From positions 1 through 12,472 of the forward strand of contig JAQVRW010000048.1 of NCBI GenBank assembly GCA_028700875.1: DNA of 12,472 nt. Reading direction: 5' to 3'. The position numbers and the translations under genes were made by a program. The DNA is from Candidatus Zixiibacteriota bacterium (GTDB taxonomy: Bacteria > Zixibacteria > MSB-5A5 > GN15 > JAAZOE01). Shown here piece by piece: positions 1 to 7,014 of the stretch. The stretch's first letter is position 1. Each line of letters starts with the position of its first letter. The notes below the pieces were generated by a model, which did not search any database, had not been told where the DNA came from, and saw only the letters and a list, made by a program, of their open reading frames with translations.

Positions 1-65
1 CCATATGCAGGCTGTACTGCTATCCCCGATACCCTGAATCACCTCACTGCCCTTACGTTTTTACC

Positions 66-494
66 TCATGAGGGCACGCGACCCTCCCGAGATGTCACCT
101 CAATCCAGATGGATGCTTTTAAGTGATTAACATCCAATGGCTTGCGGAAAAAGTGATGGGCTCCCAACGCTTCCGCTTCTCCGGTTATGGCATCATCACC
201 GCAAGCCGACACGACGATGACCGGCGTGGGAGCCGGAGTGCGGGATTCATAGGCGCTCCGGATGTGACTCAGGAACGCCAACCCCTCCCGCGCCGCGTCA
301 TGGCCGAAATACTCCGGCATATTCAAGTCAAGCAGGATGCAATCCGGTCGCATCTCCAGCCACCGGTCGCATGCCTCTCTGGTATCGGATGCCGACATGA
401 TTTCGAATTCGGAGGAAAGCAACGCCGCCAGATCCGAAACAAAGTCGGCATCGTCATCGACAATCAATACCAGAGGTTTTTGCTGCCAACTCAC
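66..494 (-). CDS. Single-domain response regulator (CheY-like receiver only)
   Basis: A 142-residue protein that is almost entirely one receiver domain with no output domain. Visible receiver landmarks are the acidic pocket D13-D15 (VDDDADF), the phospho-acceptor D56 in ILLDLNMPE, the switch residue S96 (VVSACG), and the invariant lysine K118 followed by proline (RKPLD). The stretch after D56 carries an extra loop of about six residues before helix alpha-3. The start is a GTG at 494, preceded by AGGGGA (500-505) five bases away. By family, such proteins receive phosphate from a histidine kinase and act by protein contact or as a phosphate sink. The gene lies downstream of a kinase/NtrC operon but is separated from it by 346 bases and has its own candidate sigma-54 promoter. 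I infer that it belongs to that circuit. Its partner is not shown by sequence. Confidence 0.9.
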   Translation of the reverse strand: MSWQQKPLVLIVDDDADFVSDLAALLSSEFEIMSASDTREACDRWLEMRPDCILLDLNMPEYFGHDAAREGLAFLSHIRSAYESRTPAPTPVIVVSACGDDAITGEAEALGAHHFFRKPLDVNHLKASIWIEVTSREGRVPS

Positions 495-532
495 AACTAT
501 CCCCTACCTAAAAATAATGCAGTCACATGAAT

Positions 533-548
533 CGCAAAATGCCTGCCG
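533..548 (-). promoter_or_regulatory. Candidate sigma-54 (-24/-12) promoter for the lone receiver gene
   Basis: On the minus strand the bases read CGGCAGGCATTTTGCG, against the consensus TGGCACGNNNNTTGCW. The essential GG (547-546) and GC (535-534) are separated by exactly ten bases, and both the GGCA and TTGC cores are intact. The predicted transcription start is near 522, which leaves a 28-base leader that contains the AGGGGA ribosome site. The adjacent upstream gene encodes a GAFTGA-containing sigma-54 activator, which makes this site plausible. It was found by eye without statistical scoring. Confidence 0.6.
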
Positions 549-588
549 CAATCGGCACTTTCTTGGCCAGCGGTCAAATCGCCGTAAT

Positions 589-626
589 CGATTGTCATTG
601 TGTGAATTACACCGCCATGACAATCG
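589..626. promoter_or_regulatory. Inverted repeat, candidate enhancer (UAS) for the NtrC-type activator
   Basis: A perfect 10-base inverted repeat, CGATTGTCAT (589-598) and ATGACAATCG (617-626), with an 18-base centre. The centre contains a smaller palindrome, GTGT-GAATT-ACAC (600-612). The centre of the element is about 85 bases upstream of the start predicted from the sigma-54 box at 533-548. That is a typical distance for a dimeric enhancer-binding protein. No U-tract follows on either strand, so a terminator role is less likely. Confidence 0.5.
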
Positions 627-682
627 GCCTGCAATCACAGGGCGCGAGAAATACTATGATAGCGGAAACTCGAGTTGACAGG

Positions 683-723
683 ATGCGATCATGATGCGGC
701 ATCGCATTGTCGTTCAATGCGAT
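683..723. repeat. Alternating hairpin: three copies of ATGCGAT/ATCGCAT
   Basis: ATGCGAT at 683-689, its complement ATCGCAT at 701-707, and ATGCGAT again at 717-723. The middle arm can pair with either neighbour. The stronger choice is ATCGCATTG (701-709) with CAATGCGAT (715-723), a perfect 9-base stem with a 5-base loop. It lies 118 bases past the stop of the NtrC gene and 189 bases upstream of the lone receiver start. It has no U-tract, so it could be a factor-dependent end signal, an RNA-stabilising hairpin or a second protein-binding site. Confidence 0.5.
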
Positions 724-840
724 AGGATGGAACATGGAGTCATGCGAGGGACAACCGAGTTTACGATTACCAGCGATTTTGGGCCGTGATCGCACGCCGT
801 TTATAGTTTATTGTGGTAGGGAGAGACGTTGCCGTATATA

Positions 841-2190
841 TCAGGAAAGCCCGCATCGTTTCATCATCTTGAGCAAGCCCTGACGGGTTACGCCGATTTC
901 CCGCGCGGTTTGCGACATGTTGCCATTATTTCGTGAAAGCACTACCGACAAGTATTCATGCTGAAACTGGATTTCATTTAACCGTTTGGCCTCTTCGTAT
1001 GTCCCTGGGATATAGTTTTCGACCGGGATACCGCAAAAATCGGCCGGTTCCAGAACATCTTCCTCGGCGTGCACGATGGCGCTTTCAATGGCGTTGCTCA
1101 GTTCCCGGACGTTTCCCGGCCAATGATAGGAACGAAGCAGGTTCAATGCTTCCGGACTGACTTGGGGAGGCGTCTTTTTCATTTCCCGGGCTTTGAGATG
1201 TACGAAATAACCGACCAGTTCAGGGATATCATCCTTATGGTCGGTCAGGGGCGGAAGATGAATATGGGTGACGTTCAGACGGAAGAGCAGATCTTCGCGC
1301 AATTGCTGGGCGGCGACAGCCTGCCCGATATCCCGATTGGTGGAAGCAAGCACGCGGCCGTCAAATGTTATCAATCGATTCCCCCCCACCCGTTCAAACT
1401 CCCGTTCCTGGAGAACGCGAAGGAGCTTGGCTTGAACTTCCAAAGGAATCTCGGTGATCTCATCCAGGAAGAGTGTACCGGCCCCGGCCAATTCAAATTT
1501 CCCGATACGCCGCACCGACGCCCCGGTAAAGGCGCCCTTCTCATGGCCGAATAGTTCGCTCTCGATCAATTCGCGCGCCAGGGCGGCGCAATTGATGGCG
1601 ATGAACGGCTGATTGCGCTGGGCCGAAAGGCGATGAATCCCTCGGGCCACCAGCTCCTTGCCGGTACCGCTCTGACCGGTAATCAGGACAGTCGAAGCGA
1701 CTTTCGCCAAATGCGCCATCTTCTGCCGAACCGCCTCCATGACCGGACTCTTGCCGACCAGATCTCCTTTGATCTGGTCGATTTCCGATTCCAGAAGATC
1801 ATACCGTCGTTGCAGCTGGTTCTCAGCGATGGCTCGTTCGATGGATATTTTCAACTTGGCCAAGTCGGGACTTTTTCCCACATAACCCGAGGCTCCCGCT
1901 TTGATGGCCGCCACGATCATGTCGACGGCCTGGTTGCCGGAAATCATGATCACCGGCAAGTAGGGCCATTCCGCCTTGACTCGTCCGAGAAATTCTATGC
2001 CGTTGCCCCCTTCGCCCAGATCGATATCGAGGAAGATCACATCCGTCTCCGTCTCGTGGAGAAATCGATACGCATCGGCGACGGTATGCACGGCTTCACA
2101 TTGCATATGTGGCGGCAACAGAATCCGAAAATCGTTTATGAACTCGGGGTCGTCATCGACCAGGAGAATATGAAAGGAAACGTCATTCAC
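841..2190 (-). CDS. NtrC-family sigma-54-dependent response regulator
   Basis: A 449-residue three-domain activator. Residues 5-120 are a receiver with acidic pocket D12-D14, phospho-acceptor D55 (FLDIDL), S84 and K106; the residue after the lysine is serine rather than the usual proline. Residues about 145-370 form the AAA+ domain, with Walker A GQSGTGKE (172-179), the sigma-54-contacting GAFTGA loop (219-224), Walker B LFLDE (240-244) and arginine fingers R298/R304. Residues about 420-448 are a Fis-type helix-turn-helix (SQTAREIGVTRQGLLKMM). The protein remodels RNA polymerase-sigma-54 closed complexes from upstream sites. I chose the GTG at 2190 because the receiver fold begins there, an AAGGGGAT ribosome site sits six bases upstream, and the gene then overlaps the kinase stop by 8 bases. 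An upstream in-frame ATG at 2394 would put kinase-overlapping nonsense in front of the fold. Confidence 0.95.
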   Translation of the reverse strand: MNDVSFHILLVDDDPEFINDFRILLPPHMQCEAVHTVADAYRFLHETETDVIFLDIDLGEGGNGIEFLGRVKAEWPYLPVIMISGNQAVDMIVAAIKAGASGYVGKSPDLAKLKISIERAIAENQLQRRYDLLESEIDQIKGDLVGKSPVMEAVRQKMAHLAKVASTVLITGQSGTGKELVARGIHRLSAQRNQPFIAINCAALARELIESELFGHEKGAFTGASVRRIGKFELAGAGTLFLDEITEIPLEVQAKLLRVLQEREFERVGGNRLITFDGRVLASTNRDIGQAVAAQQLREDLLFRLNVTHIHLPPLTDHKDDIPELVGYFVHLKAREMKKTPPQVSPEALNLLRSYHWPGNVRELSNAIESAIVHAEEDVLEPADFCGIPVENYIPGTYEEAKRLNEIQFQHEYLSVVLSRNNGNMSQTAREIGVTRQGLLKMMKRCGLS

Positions 2191-4597
2191 GAGGTATCCC
2201 CTTGAAGACCATACGCACGGTGGCTCCCGGGCCATCGGCATTATTGTGGATGCGAATCTTGCCGCCGAAATGTTCGATCCTCTGGCGGGCGTGGAACAAT
2301 CCGAATCCCCCTTCCGGTCCCTTGGTGCTGAATTCGCGGCTGAAGAGGACCTCCGGATCATCGACCGCGATTCCCGCGCCGGTATCCGACACATCGATGA
2401 TCACCTGGTCGACCGTGTATTCCAGCCGGAAGGATAGATGTCGAACGGCCGCGTCTTTCATGGCCCGACAGGCATTGGTTATCAGCTCATCCATGACCAC
2501 GGCCAGTTCGGTGGGAGGGAAGTACGCTAGATGGCGATAGTCGCCGACGATGACGACTTGGGAAATCTTCACATTATACTCACGGATGATAGCGGCAATC
2601 GAGATCAGCACACCCGGGATCACCTTGATCAGATCCGAGCCGAAGATCGGCTTGATCTGCATTTCCAGCCTTTTAATGACCTGGCGGATCGATTCGATGG
2701 TCCGAGGAACGACCACTTTCAGGCGGGCCAAATCATCGATGGACAACAGCTTTGGGGTGGAGCCGCGCAGGAAAGCATTGAGCTGTTTCGTGTGATTGGT
2801 CAATTCATGGATTATCGAGCGCAAGTCGCGAATTCGACGACCATTGCCGGCGATGGCATCGAGTTGGTCTGCGGTAAGCGATCGATACGTTTCCACCGCG
2901 GACTGGATGTTGGGCAAAATCCCAGCTATCTTTTTGGGCGCTTCCGGCAAATTGGAAAACAGAAAACCCAGCCGGGTGAGGTTCCGTCCCGCCGCCTGCC
3001 CATGGCCAAACGCGGTCAATACCGAAAGCAGATCCTCATAGACGGCGAGATGATTGGCATCCGAACGAGGTTTGCGGGTGATCACTCTGTGTAGCAGTAT
3101 GCCGGTCGGTATCCCCAGCAGAAATGCGACAACCACAATAGCCCAGGGAGCGCGGCCGCCCGACCACCACGCGGATACGGCCGCGGCTTCGGCGGGCGTG
3201 ATGGCAAGAACATATAGAATACTGCCCGGATTTCCCGCCTCCCCTACACTCACCAGCATTCCAAGGTAATCACCGCCGACAGGGGAATGAAAATACTTGA
3301 CCGCGCCGATTTGCCGTCCATAATCGGCGCCGTATACGGCCAACAGACGGAAACCGCCGTCCATAATGAAAAGCGAATCCTTTGCTTTCAAGATGATACC
3401 GGAGACGAGAGCGCCTCCGGTGAGGTCGCCGACATACGGGTTATTGGGCATCAACATGACCTGGCCCAAATCGCCGACGTAGGCGATATCGCTCCGAGGA
3501 ACGGGCCCTTCGGAAATCGTCGTCAGGTTAACCGGATTAAGGATCGAGGGACCATTGTTGAGAAGTATCTCCGTCAGAGAATCATTGTTCACGGCCCCAA
3601 CCATAATCTGTTGGAACCGGTGCGGGGCGTCGAACGGCCGTTGCTGAAGGAACAGGTTGTCGGACGCCCGATGTTTTTCCAGCACCTGCACCTGACGGTC
3701 CAAATCACCCGTTCGCACCATCGTCGAATAATATATTTCCGGGACATTGTCTTTGTCGCAGTCGCAAACCTGGATATTGCTGGTCGAGAATTCGAACCGA
3801 TCGCCGGTCCCCGTCCGCCATATTTGACGGCCAGTATGATCCAAGGCAAAGATATCGGCTGTCGTGTCGCTCTGGTCATCCACGATAGCGCCATTGGAGG
3901 TGGCCGAAGTCTTGAAGAACGTTTCCGTAAAGCCGTCGCCGTTGGCATCGCTAATAACGATATTATTCGGATTGCCGGCGGTCAAGAACCGCCACAGCAG
4001 GAGACCGGAAGGATATTGGTATACATACACCCCGCGGGGATACAGGTCGAAGCCGACACCGACCGAGAGGACGATTTCCGGCACGCCGTCGCGGTTGATG
4101 TCGGCCACGAGACATTGACTTATGCTGCCGTTCCAACTCGGCTCGGTCTCCCCGCCGCGGTTATTGAGGTTGACGCCGCGCACGGCTTCCGTCCGGCACA
4201 GGATACGCTCCTTGTCGGTCCCGGCGACGATACACAACCAGGCGCTATCCCCCATCAGGTCTTTATAGGCTATGGCCAGTTCCATGCCCGGAGTCGCGTC
4301 GATCTCGATCGGCTTGACGAAATTCATATAGAATTGACTATTGGCTTGAAAGAGGGCCGGTCCGATGACCTCTTCGTGGCTCAATTCGCGTGCAAAAAAT
4401 GCGTGATGATCCACCGCCAATTCAATCGCTTCAATCCGGCCGTCGCCGTCGATATCGCCGATTTCGAACGCGGCGATACCCGGTCGGGCGTCCACCTGTT
4501 TCAAAGTAAAGGCGGGACGGTCTGCCGCCGGAGATAGTCCGGCCAGGAACAGGCACAGACAAAACCAGAATATATAAAATCGTACTCGAAGCATCAT
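2183..4597 (-). CDS. Membrane histidine kinase with extracytoplasmic FG-GAP/VCBS-repeat sensor
   Basis: An 804-residue protein starting at the ATG pair 4592-4597. Residues 1-25 are a signal peptide or first membrane segment (hydrophobic IFWFCLCLFLAGL, then SPAAD). Residues about 30-465 form the exported part and carry calcium-loop-like FG-GAP repeats: DIDGDG at 48-53, DINRDG at 166-171, DANGDG at 217-222, DCDKDN at 279-284, and a decayed copy near 336-340. A membrane helix spans about 484-503. The cytoplasmic part has a probable phospho-acceptor H597 (IIHELTN) and an HATPase_c domain with N box DELITNA (703-709), G1 DVSDTGAG (735-742), F box near 752-760, G2 GGFGL (763-767) and a final GPGAT (789-793). 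By family it should autophosphorylate and pass phosphate to the NtrC-type regulator, whose gene overlaps its stop. FG-GAP folds usually form beta-propellers that bind ligand or protein. The ligand here is unknown. The chosen start lacks a clear Shine-Dalgarno sequence. Confidence 0.9.
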   Translation of the reverse strand: MMLRVRFYIFWFCLCLFLAGLSPAADRPAFTLKQVDARPGIAAFEIGDIDGDGRIEAIELAVDHHAFFARELSHEEVIGPALFQANSQFYMNFVKPIEIDATPGMELAIAYKDLMGDSAWLCIVAGTDKERILCRTEAVRGVNLNNRGGETEPSWNGSISQCLVADINRDGVPEIVLSVGVGFDLYPRGVYVYQYPSGLLLWRFLTAGNPNNIVISDANGDGFTETFFKTSATSNGAIVDDQSDTTADIFALDHTGRQIWRTGTGDRFEFSTSNIQVCDCDKDNVPEIYYSTMVRTGDLDRQVQVLEKHRASDNLFLQQRPFDAPHRFQQIMVGAVNNDSLTEILLNNGPSILNPVNLTTISEGPVPRSDIAYVGDLGQVMLMPNNPYVGDLTGGALVSGIILKAKDSLFIMDGGFRLLAVYGADYGRQIGAVKYFHSPVGGDYLGMLVSVGEAGNPGSILYVLAITPAEAAAVSAWWSGGRAPWAIVVVAFLLGIPTGILLHRVITRKPRSDANHLAVYEDLLSVLTAFGHGQAAGRNLTRLGFLFSNLPEAPKKIAGILPNIQSAVETYRSLTADQLDAIAGNGRRIRDLRSIIHELTNHTKQLNAFLRGSTPKLLSIDDLARLKVVVPRTIESIRQVIKRLEMQIKPIFGSDLIKVIPGVLISIAAIIREYNVKISQVVIVGDYRHLAYFPPTELAVVMDELITNACRAMKDAAVRHLSFRLEYTVDQVIIDVSDTGAGIAVDDPEVLFSREFSTKGPEGGFGLFHARQRIEHFGGKIRIHNNADGPGATVRMVFKGIPRE
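2196..2203 (-). promoter_or_regulatory. Ribosome binding site that fixes the GTG start of the NtrC-type gene
   Basis: AAGGGGAT on the minus strand lies inside the last codons of the kinase gene, about six bases before the GTG at 2188-2190. The kinase stop TGA (2183-2185) lies inside the first codons of the regulator, so the two genes overlap and are likely translationally coupled, giving linked amounts of kinase and regulator. Confidence 0.75.
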
Positions 4598-4731
4598 ATG
4601 AAACGGTCTATTAGAAGATGTCGGTTGAATCTGCCCCGCGCCTGCCTGGCACTCACGCCCCGAAAGTAAAGCGGCAACCCCGCGCGCCGTCGGCCCCCGC
4701 GGATATTTCCAAAACACCTCCCTTGAGCATA

Positions 4732-4759
4732 AATATAATGAACCGGGGCGAATTTTCAA
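4732..4759 (-). promoter_or_regulatory. Candidate sigma-70 promoter for the kinase/regulator operon
   Basis: On the minus strand there is a -35 TTGAAA (4759-4754) and a -10 TATATT (4737-4732) with a 16-base spacer, each box one mismatch from consensus. Transcription would start near 4725, giving a leader of about 128 bases before the kinase ATG at 4597. A strong AAGGGAGG ribosome-site-like motif (4724-4717) lies right at the expected 5' end of this RNA. The promoter sits between the upstream gene's terminator and the kinase, where an operon promoter is expected. Confidence 0.5.
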
Positions 4760-4774
4760 GTCCTTTCTCGCGCC

Positions 4775-4791
4775 AACCGAACATAACCGAA
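4775..4791. repeat. AACCGAA direct repeat, one helical turn apart, upstream of the operon promoter
   Basis: AACCGAA occurs at 4775-4781 and 4785-4791, with a 10-base period. Relative to the predicted kinase promoter (start near 4725) the copies lie at about -50 to -66, just beyond the -35 box, on the same face of the helix. This is compatible with a tandem-binding activator site, but two 7-base copies are short and could be chance. Confidence 0.3.
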
Positions 4792-4812
4792 AGGGGCGGC
4801 AAGCCGCCCCTT
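4788..4812 (-). terminator. Hairpin terminator of the VWA gene
   Basis: A perfect 10-base stem, AAGGGGCGGC (4791-4800) with GCCGCCCCTT (4803-4812), carries a minimal loop. On the minus strand it is followed by TTTCGGTT, a short and imperfect U-tract. It begins 40 bases past the stop codon of the VWA gene. A smaller hairpin, CCCC-GAAA-GGGG on the minus strand (4832-4843), with a GNRA-type loop, precedes it. Together they should separate the VWA transcript from the kinase operon. Confidence 0.65.
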
Positions 4813-4851
4813 GATATCCTGCCGTATAAATCCCCTTTCGGGGCAAAGAAC

Positions 4852-6861
4852 TTACTGCTCGGCCCGATCCTCCCAAAGCCGGTTTGCGCGGTCGATCAAA
4901 TCCCGCAATTCGCCCATCTCAGAAGACCAGCCCTCCTCGGAGAGCGCATCGATTTCTTCACGCAGATCGGCCGGCGAAGTTCCCTTGGCCCAGTACGATT
5001 TTTTGAGCATCTCGGCGAATTCCGAGGCCACGGCGGCCAGACGGAATGAGGTCGAAGCCGACGTATACCGGCCGGCGAAATCCCGTTTGGAAATCGTGCG
5101 GCTGAATTCGGCGGCCCGGAACGTATCCGAGTCTTTATAGCGGACGTGGACCGTCCCGATATCGCCGGAAGGACGATGGTCGTGCAGTTTCAGTTCATAG
5201 AGCGCGGTCACTTCGTGCCCGGCGCCGACTTCGCCGCCATCCTCGCGATTGTCGCGAAACTTGTCGTCGGCGACATCGCGATTTTCGTACCCAACCAACC
5301 GCCAGCTGCGCACCACGGCCGGGTTGAAATCGACCTGTATCTTGACGTCACGGGCGATCACCTGCAGGTTGCCGGTCAGGTTTTCGACAAAAATCCGGCG
5401 GGCCTCGGCCAAATCATCCACGTAGGCATACTTGCCGTTGCCCTTGTCCGCCAACTGCTCCAGGAGAACGTCGTTGTAGTTGCCCATGCCGACTCCCACG
5501 GTGGAGAGGGTGATGCCCATCTTGCCGTACCGCTTGATTTCGGCTAAAAGGGTCTCTGAATCGGTGTTGCCGACATTGGCCACGCCATCGGAGCACAGAA
5601 TCACCCGGTTGGTCCCTTCTTCATCGAGATGCCTGGCGGCCATCTGAAATCCAAGGCGAAGTCCCGCCTCGGCGTTGGTGGACCCGTTGGCATAAAGGCG
5701 ATAGATGGCGTCGAGGATGAGGTTCCGATATTCGGCGGGGGTGGATTCCAGGACGACGGCCGCAGAGGTGTTATACATGACAATGCCGACCCGGTCGTTA
5801 TGCTTGAGCTGGTCCACCAGATAGGTCAGCGACCGCTTGACCAGTTCCAGCCGGTCCTCCCGGTTCATCGAACCGGAGCAGTCGATCACGAAGGTCAGGT
5901 TGGCGGGTTGGCGTTCGCTCCGCCGGACTTCCATCCCCTTGATGCCGATCCGCAGCAGTTCGCTATTGCGTCCGGACTGCGAAGGAGCGCCCTCGATATA
6001 GACCGCAAACGGCCCTTGCGCGGGGGAAGTGTAATGGTATTTGAAATGGTTGACGAATTCTTCCACCCGGATGGCGTCGACCGGCGGCAGTTCTCCGCGT
6101 TCGAGATATGACCGGGTCAGAACATAGGAAGCATCATCGACGTCGGCCGCGAAGGTGGACAGATGGTCATCCTCGGTATCGACGAACGGGTTGACGCCGT
6201 AATTCTGGAAAAACATGGCGTCATACGCCTGGCCGTTGACAACGGCCGAACCGCCGTGCGCCGGAGGAGGATAATAAGGCGGCGGAGGTGGGGTCTGATG
6301 GGGCACGGCGATGATACAGGGTTGAACCCTTCCGGACTGAAACGGCATACTTGCGACTTTGAAGTTTTCGTCACTTCCCTTCTTGCTCCGGGTCTCCATC
6401 TCGGTTTTTCCAGCCTCGTTGGGTGCGATCTGCAGGTGGGTTACGACCGGCTTTTCATCTTTGACCTTATTACAAGCGTCGATATCCGAACGGTTCAAGG
6501 TCAAGTCGATTATGGACATGGAATCAGAGATGACATCGATATCAAGAACCTTGATCGGGTCATACCGGACGCAGGAGACAGAAAGATTGTAAGTCCCCGG
6601 AGAAATGTTGGTTATAACAAATTTGCCGTTGGCGTCCGTTTTGGCCCCTAAAGAGGTTCCCTCGATCTGGATGGATGCCCCGAAGACCGGGAGGTTGTTG
6701 TATCCGTCGGTGACCGTGCCTTTAATGATGCCGTTGGTGGCCGCGGCGATAAACAGCGGCACGGCCATAAGGATGGCCGCCAAGACCATGTGCGGCAGAT
6801 AGTTTCGGAAACTCAGCCTGGTCTTTCGGGCGTTTGAAAAGCTCTTTCTGGAAGTACGCAT
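4852..6861 (-). CDS. YfbK-like VWA-domain protein with N-terminal carboxypeptidase-regulatory-like domain
   Basis: A 669-residue protein. A basic start is followed by a hydrophobic segment at about 24-41 (signal peptide or membrane anchor). Residues about 44-123 are a carboxypeptidase-regulatory-like beta-sandwich (IKGTVTDGYNNLPVFGASI, then the TDANGKF and PGTYNL turns). A low-complexity linker contains PPPPPYYPPP (191-200). Residues about 218-300 match the YfbK N-terminal region (DTEDDHLSTFAADVDDASY). The VWA fold runs from about 320 to 500 with an intact metal-ion site: DCSGS (327-331), T395 and D425. The tail, about 515-669, looks like the conserved YfbK C-terminal part. VWA proteins of this group are thought to mediate metal-dependent protein contacts at the cell envelope; the exact role is not known. 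The ATG at 6861 has an excellent ribosome site, AAGGAGGTG (6866-6874). The length is close to that of other members. Confidence 0.88.
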   Translation of the reverse strand: MRTSRKSFSNARKTRLSFRNYLPHMVLAAILMAVPLFIAAATNGIIKGTVTDGYNNLPVFGASIQIEGTSLGAKTDANGKFVITNISPGTYNLSVSCVRYDPIKVLDIDVISDSMSIIDLTLNRSDIDACNKVKDEKPVVTHLQIAPNEAGKTEMETRSKKGSDENFKVASMPFQSGRVQPCIIAVPHQTPPPPPYYPPPAHGGSAVVNGQAYDAMFFQNYGVNPFVDTEDDHLSTFAADVDDASYVLTRSYLERGELPPVDAIRVEEFVNHFKYHYTSPAQGPFAVYIEGAPSQSGRNSELLRIGIKGMEVRRSERQPANLTFVIDCSGSMNREDRLELVKRSLTYLVDQLKHNDRVGIVMYNTSAAVVLESTPAEYRNLILDAIYRLYANGSTNAEAGLRLGFQMAARHLDEEGTNRVILCSDGVANVGNTDSETLLAEIKRYGKMGITLSTVGVGMGNYNDVLLEQLADKGNGKYAYVDDLAEARRIFVENLTGNLQVIARDVKIQVDFNPAVVRSWRLVGYENRDVADDKFRDNREDGGEVGAGHEVTALYELKLHDHRPSGDIGTVHVRYKDSDTFRAAEFSRTISKRDFAGRYTSASTSFRLAAVASEFAEMLKKSYWAKGTSPADLREEIDALSEEGWSSEMGELRDLIDRANRLWEDRAEQ

Positions 6862-7014
6862 GATCCACCTCCTTGACTTATGAGGACGGTAACCCTTGCC
6901 TCATCAGTGGTTTCTTCTGTCTTCTGATTGAATTACACCCGGAGGGTAGATTTCTTCCCGCTGGAATTGGGCTTAGAAATCACTGGGTTAAGAAGCGCCG
7001 TTTTTGGCAAGAAT

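Larger units (their letters stand above)
495..840. other. 346-base non-coding gap with regulatory palindromes
   Basis: No convincing gene lies in this gap. Short open frames on both strands lack ribosome sites and recognisable protein character. From right to left (minus-strand direction) it holds the tail of the NtrC operon transcript without an obvious U-tract terminator, a cluster of alternative hairpins (683-723), a long inverted repeat (589-626), a sigma-54-like promoter (533-548), and a Shine-Dalgarno sequence (500-505) for the lone receiver gene. Confidence 0.75.

Noticed and set aside
70..86. Terminator at the end of the lone receiver gene
   Set aside because: The GAGGG/CCCTC arms (70-74 and 82-86) are only five bases, lie just inside the coding end and have no U-tract. 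This is too weak to call.
589..723. CRISPR array or tandem repeats in the gap
   Set aside because: The repeats are inverted pairs with differing sequences and there is no regular repeat-spacer spacing.
607..795. 62-codon minus-strand frame in the gap between the activator and the receiver gene
   Set aside because: It has no ribosome site or recognisable features, and it contains both regulatory palindrome regions in part. It is more likely non-coding.
2191..2394. Longer N-terminus of the NtrC-type regulator starting at the ATG at 2394
   Set aside because: The extra residues are arginine/serine-rich out-of-frame translation of the kinase ATPase domain. The GTG at 2190 has a good ribosome site and starts right at the receiver fold.
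3287..4537. Long open frame (416 codons) on the plus strand opposite the kinase gene
   Set aside because: It lies wholly antisense to a kinase frame with a signal peptide, repeats and ATPase motifs. Its length is explained by the biased codon use of the sense strand, and it has no recognisable domain.
4598..4876. Longer N-terminus of the kinase starting at the ATG at 4876
   Set aside because: This start lies inside the end of the VWA gene and upstream of its terminator. The added residues would bury the signal peptide, which begins cleanly at the ATG pair 4592-4597.
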